From positions 868,001 to 932,000 of the forward strand of contig CAWEYY010000003.1 of assembly GCA_963813435.1 (NCBI GenBank): a stretch of 64,000 nt of DNA, given 5' to 3'. The translations under genes and the position numbers were made by a program. The notes under the pieces are model-generated. The model was given only the letters and a program-made list of their open reading frames with translations. It made no database searches and had not been told where the DNA came from. The stretch comes from AC-32 sp963813435. GTDB lineage: Bacteria > Actinomycetota > Thermoleophilia > Gaiellales > Gaiellaceae. Below, piece by piece: positions 50,913 through 59,069 of this stretch. Each line of letters begins with the position of its first letter. The first letter of the stretch is position 1.

Positions 50913-51887
50913 CTTCGTCAAGGCCGGGCCGCGCACTACCACCATGCTCCACTCGGGCGCCGGGACGAAGCCGAGCTTCTCGTTCAGGCGCCGCATGGGT
51001 TCGTTCCGCTCCTCGCTCTCGGTGAGAAGCCGCTTGATGCCTGCGCGCTTCGCCGCCGCGATCTCGGCGCGCTTCAGCGCTGTGGCAACTCCCCGCCTGC
51101 GCCAGTCCCGGCGGGTCGCGGTCAGCCCGTGGAACGCCTTCTCGCCATGCGCCTGGAGAGCGGCGTAGCCGACGACATCGTCGCCCGCGAGCGCGAGGAA
51201 ACAGAGCTCCGGCCGGCGGTCCGGCCTGTCGATCTCGTGCGCGCGCCACGCCTCGAACGTCTGGACGCCGGTCGAGCCCGGGATGTCCTCGTCTGCCTGA
51301 CAGGAGACCGCGTACATCTCCTGCAAGCGATCGGGCTCCTCCACGCGCGAGAAGACCCGGACTCCGTCGGGTGGCTCGACCTCGGGCGGATCGATTCCCT
51401 CGAGCTCGAGCACGAGGGCCTTCTCGGCGCCGACCTGGACGAAGCCGCGCCGCTCGACGAACGCTCTCGACTCGGCGTCGCTCTCCCGCACCTCGCCCTG
51501 GAGGGTGTCCTTTCCCAGCCCGCGGGCCCGGCTAGAGATCTCGGCCAGCAGCGCCGACCCGATCCCGCGGTGCCGCACGGACGGCACGACCGCGATGTCG
51601 GCCTCGGCGAACAGGCCCCGCGGCCGAACGAGCCCGCAGGCGACCGGGTCGCCGTCGAGTCGGGCGACGAGATAGCTGAGTTCCTCTTTCGACTCGAGGT
51701 CGAAGCGGAGGTTCTCGATCGCCGGGTTCGCATCCGGTACGACGAGGCGAAAGATGTGGCTCCACGCCTCGAGATCGGCGTCAGTCTCCGCAGCGTCGAC
51801 GCTGAGCTGCGAGAGCTCCTGCTCGTGCATGTGATGTCCTCCTGAGTCGGTGGGTGCTACTGCGTGAACCGGTTTCTGGACATACAC
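50910..51887 (-). CDS. double-GNAT acetyltransferase
   Basis: About 325 residues with two GNAT domains. The first (about 20-165) has the acetyl-CoA loop VVPSVRHRGIGSALLAEISS. The second (about 180-320) has TATRRDWRRRGVATALKRAE. Substrate unknown; a tandem arrangement like that of MshD-type enzymes is possible but not shown. Two in-frame starts both have strong ribosome sites: the ATG at 51887 behind GGGAGGTGG, and the ATG at 51830 behind AGGAGG. The longer form adds 19 residues. Confidence 0.8.
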   Translation of the reverse strand: MYVQKPVHAVAPTDSGGHHMHEQELSQLSVDAAETDADLEAWSHIFRLVVPDANPAIENLRFDLESKEELSYLVARLDGDPVACGLVRPRGLFAEADIAVVPSVRHRGIGSALLAEISSRARGLGKDTLQGEVRESDAESRAFVERRGFVQVGAEKALVLELEGIDPPEVEPPDGVRVFSRVEEPDRLQEMYAVSCQADEDIPGSTGVQTFEAWRAHEIDRPDRRPELCFLALAGDDVVGYAALQAHGEKAFHGLTATRRDWRRRGVATALKRAEIAAAKRAGIKRLLTESEERNEPMRRLNEKLGFVPAPEWSMVVVRGPALTK

Positions 51888-51946
51888 ACCACCTCCCGAA
51901 GGCGCGCACGGGGCGCGGACGGAGACCCCAGGATCCTATAAGACGG

Positions 51947-51999
51947 CCGCACTGGCAAAGCCGGCGCGGCCTTCATGGTCGGCATCGCAAGCGACGCCT
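51947..51999. repeat. structured intergenic element, copy B
   Basis: Matches 23288-23340 at 44 of 53 positions. Here the outer stem GGCCGC/GCGGCC around TGGC-AAA-GCCG is stronger, and the second hairpin is GGC-A-TCGC-AA-GCGA-C-GCC. It lies between the divergent GNAT and moaD-moaE genes and ends 13 bp before the latter's start codon. Confidence 0.7.
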
Positions 52000-52012
52000 A
52001 AGGTGTGCGGCG

Positions 52013-52645
52013 ATGAGTGTCCATGTCAGGTTGTTCGCGGGCCTGCGCGAGCACGCCGGTTGGTCGGAGCGCGAGCTCGAGGGTGTCGAGCGCGTCAGTG
52101 ACGTCTGGCCCGCGCTTTCCCTCGGCGAGGAGCCGGAAGGCCTGCTCTACGCGGTCAACCGCGAGTACGCCGAACCGGATCAGGAGCTGCGCGACGGCGA
52201 CGAGGTGGCGCTGATTCCGCCGGTCTCGGGCGGGGCCTTCCGCGTCACCGCTGAGCCGCTCTCGCTCGACGCCGCCGTCGCCGAGGTGGCCGACGAGCAG
52301 GCAGGGGCGATCGCGACCTTCACGGGAACCGTGCGGCGGCAGTCGCGCGGGCGCGAGGTCACGCACCTCGAATACGAGGCCTACGCGGAGATGGCCGAGG
52401 ACGTGATGGCCAAGCTCGCCGTAGACCTCGAGGCGAGCCACGAGCTCTGCCGCGTGGCAATCCACCACCGCGTCGGCCGGCTCGAGATCGGCGAGGCGAG
52501 CGTCGTGATCGCCGTCTCGGCGCCGCACCGCCAGGACGCCCTCGCAGCGTGCCGCGAGGCGATCGACACGCTCAAGGAGACGGTGCCGCTCTGGAAGAAG
52601 GAGCTTTATGAGGGCGGCGGAGAGTGGATCGGCCGCGGGTCCTGA
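52013..52645 (+). CDS. MoaD-MoaE fusion (molybdopterin synthase)
   Basis: 210 residues. The MoaD ubiquitin-like part (1-74) starts MSVHVRLFAGLREHAGWSER and ends PPVSGG. The MoaE part (about 78-210) has ATFTGTVRRQSRGREVTHLE, CRVAIHHRVGRLEIGEASVV and TVPLWKKELYEGG with the catalytic Lys residues. Molybdopterin synthase adds two sulfurs to precursor Z using a thiocarboxylate on the MoaD C-terminal Gly. In a fusion the Gly-Gly (73-74) is internal, so, as known for mycobacterial MoaX, processing after GG would be needed. AAGGTG lies seven bases before the ATG. No other Moco gene is in the window. Confidence 0.9.
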   Translation: MSVHVRLFAGLREHAGWSERELEGVERVSDVWPALSLGEEPEGLLYAVNREYAEPDQELRDGDEVALIPPVSGGAFRVTAEPLSLDAAVAEVADEQAGAIATFTGTVRRQSRGREVTHLEYEAYAEMAEDVMAKLAVDLEASHELCRVAIHHRVGRLEIGEASVVIAVSAPHRQDALAACREAIDTLKETVPLWKKELYEGGGEWIGRGS

Positions 52646-53867
52646 GCGTCGCCGTTCGAGGCCTGGATCCGTGGGTGACGAGAGCGAGCTGAACCGCGGC
52701 GGCCGCGTCGAGGCGGCCCCAGCCGAGCTCCTCGTTCCACGTCTCGCCTGAGGCGCTCCGCTTCAGTACCTTCGCCACCTGACGGGCGGTCAGCCACGGG
52801 TTCGCGCCCCAGACGAGCGCGGCCGCTCCTGCGACCTCGGGAGCGGCAAATGATGTCCCGCTCGCCCAGCCGTAATACCCGGGCGAGGCCCAGGGAACAT
52901 CCGCGTGCGGCCAGCCGGCGTCCGTCGACTCGGCGGCGAAGACGTTCAGGCCCGGTGCTGCCAGCGAGAGGTATGAGCCGGTGTTGGAGAAGTCGGCCCG
53001 CGTGCCGTCCATCTGGGTCGCGCCGACCGCGAGGCCGATGCCGCCGCGACCGTTCGAGCCGAGCGACTGGAGCAGCACCGCCGGGTACTGGGGGGCGTTC
53101 GTCCCCTGGTACTCGTTCCCCGCGGCGGCGACGATCAGGACGCCGTGCCGCGCCGCGTAGTGGATTGCCCGGCGCTCGATCCGCGAGCTCTCGTCGCCGC
53201 CGATCGAGAGGTTGATGATCTTCGCGCCGTGCTTGACGGCGTAGACGATCGCGGCCGCCTCCTCGACGTCCGTCACGTACCCGTCTGACCCGATCGCCTG
53301 GACGACGAGCAGCTTCGCGTCGCCCCCGAACCCGGACACGCCGACCCCGTTCGTGACCGACCCCGCAGCGAGCGACGAGACGAACGTTCCGTGCCCGAGC
53401 ACATCGCGCACGCGGTGCGAGCGCGAGAGGACGCTCCAGGTGCGGGGATCCTTGTCGCGGATATCGGGCGCGCCCAGGTCGGCGCCGCTGTCGATCACGG
53501 CGATCTTGACTCGGGCCGCTGCGCGCAAGACCCCGTCCGGCACGGCCTCCATGTCTGCCGCGTCCCACTGCCACTCCCAGGCGACGCCCGGCAGGTAGGT
53601 CTGGGCGAGCGCGGGCTCCTCCACTGTGAGCTCGCGGCGAAGGACGGGTTGCTGACCGAGTGGCTGACTCGTCTCGACGACCGCGCGTTGAAGCGCCGGG
53701 AGCGTCCGGAGAACTCGGACGCCCGAGTCTGCAAGCGAATCGAGGTCCGCGCGAGACGTATACGCGACCACCTGGCGCGTGGCTGGGCTCGAAGCTGGCG
53801 TTGCGCTCGGCGCGGCGAGAAGGGCGAAAGCTGCCACCACGCAGAGCACCCGGGCGACGGCGCTCAT
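52572..53867 (-). CDS. secreted subtilisin-like serine protease (S8)
   Basis: 431 residues with a signal peptide (VLCVVAAFALLAAPSATPAS), a short I9-like propeptide region (about 30-75) and an S8 catalytic domain. The triad is D126 (VIDSGADLGAPDI), H159 (VLGHGTFVSSLAAG) and Ser in YGWASGTSFAAPEVAGAAAL near residue 342; the oxyanion Asn is in VAAAGNEYQG. The C-terminal 30 residues are basic and disordered-looking. The last 74 bp overlap the convergent moaD-moaE gene. Confidence 0.9.
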   Translation of the reverse strand: MSAVARVLCVVAAFALLAAPSATPASSPATRQVVAYTSRADLDSLADSGVRVLRTLPALQRAVVETSQPLGQQPVLRRELTVEEPALAQTYLPGVAWEWQWDAADMEAVPDGVLRAAARVKIAVIDSGADLGAPDIRDKDPRTWSVLSRSHRVRDVLGHGTFVSSLAAGSVTNGVGVSGFGGDAKLLVVQAIGSDGYVTDVEEAAAIVYAVKHGAKIINLSIGGDESSRIERRAIHYAARHGVLIVAAAGNEYQGTNAPQYPAVLLQSLGSNGRGGIGLAVGATQMDGTRADFSNTGSYLSLAAPGLNVFAAESTDAGWPHADVPWASPGYYGWASGTSFAAPEVAGAAALVWGANPWLTARQVAKVLKRSASGETWNEELGWGRLDAAAAVQLALVTHGSRPRTATLRTRGRSTLRRPHKAPSSRAAPSP

Positions 53868-54008
53868 GCATGCGGCAATCGACGCGCATCACTCGATCGA
53901 GTACCCCTGAACGAGGGATGAGACGACTCTTGCCGCGTTCTTCTCAGACGATCGGCGGGCCGTGTAGAGGTCGGCACGACCCGCACTTGAACCGGTACGA
54001 GCCCGAGC

Positions 54009-54054
54009 TGGTGTCAGGTCTTGCGCTCGAGCGTGAATGCAAGACCTGACACCA
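54009..54054. repeat. 16-bp inverted repeat (REP/IS200-like)
   Basis: TGGTGTCAGGTCTTGC and GCAAGACCTGACACCA are perfect inverted arms around a 14-nt loop, 10 bp from the stop of the collagen-like gene. The ATGCAAGACCTGACACC core resembles ends I associate with REP-type elements mobilised by IS200-like (RAYT) transposases. No transposase is present here, so this would be a non-autonomous copy. It could equally act as the terminator of the adjacent gene. Confidence 0.6.
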
Positions 54055-54063
54055 AAGCCACTA

Positions 54064-54663
54064 CTAGGCGACAACCATCGAGAATGCCTCGTCGGTACGG
54101 GTGGCCGTGACCGGGCTGGCTGCGGCCGTTGAAACCAGCGTTCGGGTGATGACTTCGTACTGCCCCGCCGCGCAGTTGCCAGCCTGTGTGATCGCCGGGT
54201 TGTCAACTTGGATGGTGGTATTTGTGTCTCCGCTGTAGGTGAAGATCACCGAGGCCACGAGTGTCGTCGTTGCCGGGTCGATTCCACCGCCGAGGGTGAT
54301 GCAGTAGGTGCCCGCTCCGTTCTTGTTGACCGTCACGTTCTTGCTAAGAGACGTGTTGACCGTCCCATCCGCGGCGACGACAGCGTAGGCCCGTGCGGTC
54401 CCGGGAACTCCCTGCACTCCCTGCAAGCCTGTTGCGCCCTTTGCACCCGTAAGGCCGCGAAGACCCCGATTGCCCTTCAGTGTCTTCCGAGCCTTCTTGC
54501 TGATGTCCTTCGCCTGTAGCGACCCGTTGATCACCTGTGGCGACCCGACGCTGTTCCTCGGCAAGGCGTTTGAGGCTGCGTACGTTGTCCCGCCCAGCGC
54601 CAAGAACAGCGCCAGCAACGCGATCGCGTTATGGCGCAAGAAGCGCGTGAATCTTCTGGTCAT
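54064..54663 (-). CDS. exported protein with short collagen-like repeat
   Basis: 199 residues. A signal/anchor (NAIALLALFLALGGTTYAAS) is followed by a helical linker (about 33-65), a short Gly-X-Y run (GLRGLTGAKGATGLQGVQG, near 68-87) and a beta-rich C-terminal head with two Cys. The signal segment closely resembles that of the neighbouring gene (LGLLALFVALGGTSFAAA), so the two are paralogues of one surface-protein type. Function unknown; adhesion or surface display is an inference. Confidence 0.75.
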   Translation of the reverse strand: MTRRFTRFLRHNAIALLALFLALGGTTYAASNALPRNSVGSPQVINGSLQAKDISKKARKTLKGNRGLRGLTGAKGATGLQGVQGVPGTARAYAVVAADGTVNTSLSKNVTVNKNGAGTYCITLGGGIDPATTTLVASVIFTYSGDTNTTIQVDNPAITQAGNCAAGQYEVITRTLVSTAAASPVTATRTDEAFSMVVA

Positions 54664-54755
54664 CTAACCCGTCCTTTCGTTGCGAGTGGAGCCCCGACGG
54701 CGTGCTGGGGATTCTGTCTCGCACACAGGACGGCGGTGGGCGGCCGATCCTTCCC

Positions 54756-55578
54756 TCAGCTGAGCGCGGTCGCGTTCACCACCTCGACCCAGCCGTTGAC
54801 CCAGTTGTTGTCGTCGAGGTTGCTCGCGCCGTTGTTCTTGACGCAGAACCCGACCGTGAACGTGCCCGCGCCGGGGGCGACGCTCGCCGAGACCGAGAAC
54901 GCCTGGCGAGCCGCGACCGGCGTCTCCAGGAAGTCGACGCCGGCCCAGTTCTGGAGCGTCGAGCTCGTCGACGGCTTGTAGCAGAGGCCGTACCAGATGT
55001 TGGTGCCGCCGCTGGAGCCCAGCAGCGCCACCGCCGAGCCGACCAGCCGCTGGCTCGCGGACGTCGTGACGCTGAGCGTCGGGCCAGCGAACACGTAGAT
55101 GTTCGAGTTCGCGATTGCGGGGGCAATGCCGCCGTTGAGCGTCCCGGTGCCCACGACTCCGGTCGGCCCGGTCGGCCCCGCGTGACCGGTCGGCCCGAGG
55201 TGACCCTGTCGGGCCTACATGACCGGTCGCGCCCGAGTGCCCGGTCGGGCCCGCGTGCCCGGTCGAGCCCGTGGCGCCCTTCGCGCCGGCGAGCCCCGTC
55301 GGTCCCGCCCCGCCCGGCGGCCCCTGGCCTCCCGGTGCCCCCGCCGAGCCCGGCGGCCCCTGGGCTCCCTGCGCGCCGGGAACGCCCTGTGCGCCCCGAC
55401 CGCCCTTCAGCGACTTGATCGCCCCGTTTGTCAACCGGTTCTTCGGGATCGAGTGCGGCGCGATCTGCGTACCCCTGATGGCCCCTGCCGCGGCAAAGGA
55501 CGTTCCGCCCAGTGCGACGAACAACGCGAGCAGACCCAGGTGATGTAGCCGCAGGTATGCGGCAACCCCTCTCAACAT
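54756..55578 (-). pseudogene. exported collagen-like protein, frameshifted in the repeat
   Basis: From ATG 55578 (AAGGGGG upstream) the protein has a signal segment, a linker and about 25 Gly-X-Y triplets, including GAQGPPGSAGAPGGQGPPGG and TGHAGPTGHSGATGHVGPTG. At about 55204-55206 one extra base in a CCC shifts the frame. Removing it continues the repeat (GHLGPTGHAGPTGPTG) into a 130-residue beta-rich globular head ending at 54756 with two Cys. Without correction the repeat ends in Arg/Asp-rich noise. Repeat-length change or sequence error are both plausible. Confidence 0.7.
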
Positions 55579-55680
55579 GACAGCCCCCTTCGAGTCGACG
55601 GCACTCCTCTTGGAGGTGCACACAGCTAAGCACCATTTCCCCTGCTCTTACAAGGGCCCGACCGGAGCTACGATGAGTCC

Positions 55681-56520
55681 GTGAGCCAGCTCTACACGCC
55701 GCCCGAGCTCGAGCCGGACCCGGACCTTCGCGACTACGAGCCCATTCAGCCCGAGTCGGGCTGGAAAAGCCTTGCGCGCAAGTTCTGGGCCCCGCTCGCC
55801 GCGATCGGCGCCTTCCTGGCCAAGTTCTGGTACCTGGCCGCCGCGCTGCTCAAGTTCAAGGTCTTCACCGTCGCGGCGACGATGATCGTCTCGGTCGGCG
55901 CGTACGCGCTGCTCGGAGGCTGGTGGTTCGGAGTCGGGCTCGTCTTGCTGATCTTCGTGCACGAGATGGGCCACGTCCTCGAGCTCCGGCGGCAGGGCGT
56001 CCCTGCCTCGGCGCCGCTCTTCATTCCGTTCATGGGCGCCGTCGTGGGCATGAAGCAGATGCCGAAGAACGCGTGGCACGAGGCGCAGGTCGCGCTGGCC
56101 GGGCCGATCGTGGGGACGCTCGGCGCGCTCGCGGTCTGGGGGCTCGGGATCTACTACGACTCGAACTTCCTCAAGGCGCTCGCGTTCATCGGCTTCCTGC
56201 TGAACCTGTTCAACCTCCTGCCGATCGTCCCGCTCGACGGAGGCCGCGCCGTGGCCGCCCTGCACCCGGCGGTGTGGCTGCTCGGGCTGATCGGGCTCGT
56301 CGCGCTCCTCATCTACTCGCCGAACCCGATCCTGCTGATCGTCCTCCTGCTCGGCGCCAGCGAGCTGTGGAACCGCTGGCAGACCCGCCACCACCCGGAG
56401 CTCCAGGACTACTACCGCGTGAAGCCATGGCAGCGATTCGTCGTCGCCACTGTCTACCTCGGCCTCGCCGCGTTCCTCGTGCTCGCCATGGAGGCGACGC
56501 ACGTGCCCCGCAATTTCTAG
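55681..56520 (+). CDS. site-2 protease-like M50 membrane metalloprotease
   Basis: 279 residues with a cytoplasmic N-terminus (about 1-30) and about six membrane helices. The zinc motif HEMGH lies near residue 94, in IFVHEMGHVLELRRQG, and the third ligand in LLPIVPLDGGRAVAA. Such proteases cut transmembrane anti-sigma or regulatory proteins inside the bilayer. The substrate is unknown, and no anti-sigma gene is adjacent. Starts at GTG and is followed at once by the LOG-family gene. Confidence 0.88.
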   Translation: MSQLYTPPELEPDPDLRDYEPIQPESGWKSLARKFWAPLAAIGAFLAKFWYLAAALLKFKVFTVAATMIVSVGAYALLGGWWFGVGLVLLIFVHEMGHVLELRRQGVPASAPLFIPFMGAVVGMKQMPKNAWHEAQVALAGPIVGTLGALAVWGLGIYYDSNFLKALAFIGFLLNLFNLLPIVPLDGGRAVAALHPAVWLLGLIGLVALLIYSPNPILLIVLLLGASELWNRWQTRHHPELQDYYRVKPWQRFVVATVYLGLAAFLVLAMEATHVPRNF

Positions 56521-57219
56521 GTGGAGGACCGCCGCCTCCTAGCGCGGGAAGACGGCGACCTGGCCGGTCACGTCGCGCGGATCGCGGAGGAGTTCCGCGA
56601 GGGGTTCATCGCCGTCGAGCGCATCAACCGCCCCGCGATCACGATCTTCGGCTCCGCACGGGTGAGCGAGGGCGACCCGGCCTACGAGGAAGCACGCGAG
56701 GTGGCGCGCAGGCTCGCCGAGGCGGGGTTCGCGATCGTGACCGGAGGCGGGCCCGGCGCGATGGAGGGCGCGAACCGGGGCGCGCAGGAGGGCGGTGGCA
56801 TCTCGGTCGGCTTCAACATCGAGCTCCCGCACGAGCAGCACGAGAACCCGTACCTCGACATCGCGATGACGTTCGACCACTTCTACGTGCGCAAGACGAT
56901 GTTCGTGAAGGCAGCCGAGGGCTTCGTGATCTTCCCCGGCGGGTTCGGGACGCTCGACGAGCTGTTCGAGTCGCTGACGCTGATCCAGACGGGCAAGGTG
57001 CTCCACTTCCCGGTCGTGCTCTACGACACCGACTACTGGCGCCCGATGCTCGACTGGATCAACGCTCGGCTGCTCGCGGAGGGGATGGTCTGGCCCGAGG
57101 ACGTGGCGCTCCTCCGCCTGACCGACGACCCGGACGAGGCGGTGGCGATGATCCTCGAGGGCTGCGAGCGGCGGGCCGCTCAGTCGGCGAGAGAGGCCGC
57201 GAAGGCCGACGGCCAGTAG
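56521..57219 (+). CDS. LOG-family nucleotide 5'-monophosphate phosphoribohydrolase (TIGR00730)
   Basis: 232 residues. The Rossmann-like fold has ITIFGSARVSEGDPAYEEAR, VTGGGPGAMEGANRGAQEGG and the catalytic PGGFGTLDELFESLTLIQTG (PGGxGTxxE). Family members release ribose 5-phosphate from AMP-type or cytokinin nucleotides, and some bind Moco-like or guanidine nucleotides. It starts at a GTG immediately after the protease stop, and its last 40 bp overlap the convergent secreted-protein gene. Confidence 0.85.
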   Translation: MEDRRLLAREDGDLAGHVARIAEEFREGFIAVERINRPAITIFGSARVSEGDPAYEEAREVARRLAEAGFAIVTGGGPGAMEGANRGAQEGGGISVGFNIELPHEQHENPYLDIAMTFDHFYVRKTMFVKAAEGFVIFPGGFGTLDELFESLTLIQTGKVLHFPVVLYDTDYWRPMLDWINARLLAEGMVWPEDVALLRLTDDPDEAVAMILEGCERRAAQSAREAAKADGQ

Positions 57220-58055
57220 CTGGCCGCGCCCGACGTCGGCAGGACGTCGATCGGCGTGCTCTGCATCGTCAGGCCCTTCGAATCCGTCGCGGTAATCGAC
57301 TGCTTACCGGCCGTGCGGAGGATCACGTCGTCGAAGACGTGCTGCGCGGCATCGGTCTGCACATAGGTGTAGGCGCCGGGCAGCGTCGCCTTCGGGTCGG
57401 TGCTCTTCAGAGAGACCGTCGTCCCCGCGTAGGGGTACGCGTTGTTGCCGTAGACGTCGACGGCGCGAACCGTGACGCCGAAGGGAACGCCGACGGTCGC
57501 GACGCTCGTCACGCCGACGAACAGCGACGCGGCGAGCCCTCCGCGGACCCGGACGATCGGCTGCTTCCTCCGCCCGAGCGGCTTGAACTTCGTCTTGTGC
57601 CCGCCCTTGGACGAGCGGGTGCGCGAGAGGAAGATGTAGCCGTCCGCGGCGATCTCCGGCGCGGTCGCCTTGTGGAAGAGCAGCTGGAAGCTCTGGCGCC
57701 GACCGCAGGCGGTCGTGATCGTGATCCGGCGCACCTTGACCGAGGCGATCTTCGTCCCGCGGCCGCACGTTCCGCGCCTGAGCTCGACGTGGCCGGGAGT
57801 CGCGGCGTTCGCCCGCTGCGGGAACGTCCAGCCCCGCGGGAAGTCGACGATCGTCTGGCCCTTCAGCGGCGACGAGTCCGCCGTGAATGTGAACGTGAGC
57901 TCGTTGTTCGTCGAGCCCGCCGTGACGATCGTCGGGGTCACCGTCATCCGCCCGATCCCGCTCGGCGACGAGGCCGCGCCCATGGCGGCAGGAAGCGCCA
58001 GCACGCCCAGCAGGGCGGCAAGCGCCGGCATGAGTGCTCGTATCGTCGTTCCCAT
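57180..58055 (-). CDS. secreted protein with Ig-like domains, unknown function
   Basis: 291 residues from the ATG at 58055 (GAGGGG six bases upstream). The signal peptide spans ALMPALAALLGVLALPAAMG. The mature part is beta-rich: TPTIVTAGSTNNELTFTFTA at the start, a Cys pair (GTCGRG ... TACGRR), and a C-terminal Big/invasin-like domain (VGVPFGVTVRAVDVYGNNAY). The layout suggests a surface or wall-associated structural protein. No catalytic motif is seen. Confidence 0.65.
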   Translation of the reverse strand: MGTTIRALMPALAALLGVLALPAAMGAASSPSGIGRMTVTPTIVTAGSTNNELTFTFTADSSPLKGQTIVDFPRGWTFPQRANAATPGHVELRRGTCGRGTKIASVKVRRITITTACGRRQSFQLLFHKATAPEIAADGYIFLSRTRSSKGGHKTKFKPLGRRKQPIVRVRGGLAASLFVGVTSVATVGVPFGVTVRAVDVYGNNAYPYAGTTVSLKSTDPKATLPGAYTYVQTDAAQHVFDDVILRTAGKQSITATDSKGLTMQSTPIDVLPTSGAASYWPSAFAASLAD

Positions 58056-58065
58056 CACCGACCCC

Positions 58066-59034
58066 TCAGCGCGGAAGCGCGAACCCGAAGTTAAGCAGGA
58101 GGCGCGCGTCGCGGTAGGGGTCCAGGGAGTGGAGCATGACCGCGATCAGCCGTCGGTCGCCGCGGTGAGCGGACGCTACGAGGCAGTGCCCGGCGACGGT
58201 CGTCCAGCCGGTCTTGACGCCGTCCGCACCGCGGTAGGAGCCCAGCAGCTGGTTCTTGTTCACGTAGACCTTGCCGAAGGTCGGCGCCGACCACGGCACG
58301 CGGGCGATCTTCGTGCTGACGACCTTGCGGAAGCGCGGGTCGCGCATCGCGTACCGGGCCAGCGCCGCGAGGTCCCAGGCGCTCGAGCGGTTGCCCTGGT
58401 CGATCAGGCCGCTCACTGACGCGAAGTGCGTGTCGCCGAGGCCGAGCTCGCGGGCCTTCTCGTTCATCAGTTTCGTGAAGGCTCGGCCGGAGCCCGCGAC
58501 GGCATGCGCGAGCGTGAGCGCGTCGTCGTTCCCGGAGAAGATCAGGAGCCCGTCGAGGAGCTTCCAGACCGCGACGCGCTCCCCGGCCCGGAGGCCCTCG
58601 CGCATGAGCGGCATGCGCGCTGCCGCGGCCGGGACCTTCACCATCTGGTCGAGAGGCAGCCGCTCGAGCACGATCGTCGCGGTCATGATCTTCGTCGTCG
58701 AGGCGATCGGCAGCGGCCGGTGCGGGCGCTTCTCCCAGAGAACCGTGCCGTTGTCGGCGTCGACGAGGATGGCCGTGCTGGCGGTCACGCTCGGGTGGCC
58801 CTCGCGCGGAGGTGTCGGCGCCGAGAGGAGCCGGACCGGTGGCGGCGTGGATGTGCGGGCGGCGCGTGCGGGTGCGACGGCAGCCGCCGACGCGGCATGG
58901 GAGTGGAAATGCCTGAAGCCGAGGAACGCGGCCGCGCAGAGAGCCAGGACGACGGCGAGCAGGACGATCAGGCCTCGCCGCCGGGCCCGCCGGCGACGCC
59001 GAACCGGCGTGAGAACGGGGTAGGGCACCGGCAA
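58066..59034 (-). CDS. D-alanyl-D-alanine carboxypeptidase (S11, DacA/PBP5-like)
   Basis: 322 residues. An Arg-rich N-terminus and one membrane anchor (LIVLLAVVLALCAAAFLGF) precede a Ser/Pro linker and the penicillin-binding domain. SxxK is at S112-K115 (ASTTKIMTA), SGN in LIFSGNDDALTLAHAV, and KTG in GADGVKTGWTTVAG. It removes the terminal D-Ala from stem peptides and so limits D,D-crosslinking, leaving the tetrapeptides that L,D-transpeptidases use. The C-terminal PBP5 domain is absent. The start (TTG 59034 or GTG 59028) is uncertain. Confidence 0.88.
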   Translation of the reverse strand: MPVPYPVLTPVRRRRRARRRGLIVLLAVVLALCAAAFLGFRHFHSHAASAAAVAPARAARTSTPPPVRLLSAPTPPREGHPSVTASTAILVDADNGTVLWEKRPHRPLPIASTTKIMTATIVLERLPLDQMVKVPAAAARMPLMREGLRAGERVAVWKLLDGLLIFSGNDDALTLAHAVAGSGRAFTKLMNEKARELGLGDTHFASVSGLIDQGNRSSAWDLAALARYAMRDPRFRKVVSTKIARVPWSAPTFGKVYVNKNQLLGSYRGADGVKTGWTTVAGHCLVASAHRGDRRLIAVMLHSLDPYRDARLLLNFGFALPR

Positions 59035-59069
59035 ACGAGTTTAGTCCCGCGCGACCTTAGACTTGAGGA

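Noticed and set aside
53960..54010. tRNA-like ACTTGAACC on the plus strand
   Set aside because: The bases around the apparent T-loop do not pair (ACCGG against GCGGG) and no anticodon or acceptor stem can be drawn.
53889..54206. A 105-codon minus-strand frame between the subtilase and collagen-like genes
   Set aside because: It spans the inverted repeat and overlaps the collagen-like gene 3' end; no start context or domain.
55204..55480. Short regular repeats that might be read as a CRISPR array
   Set aside because: They are 9-bp Gly-X-Y codon repeats inside a collagen-like gene, without constant spacers.
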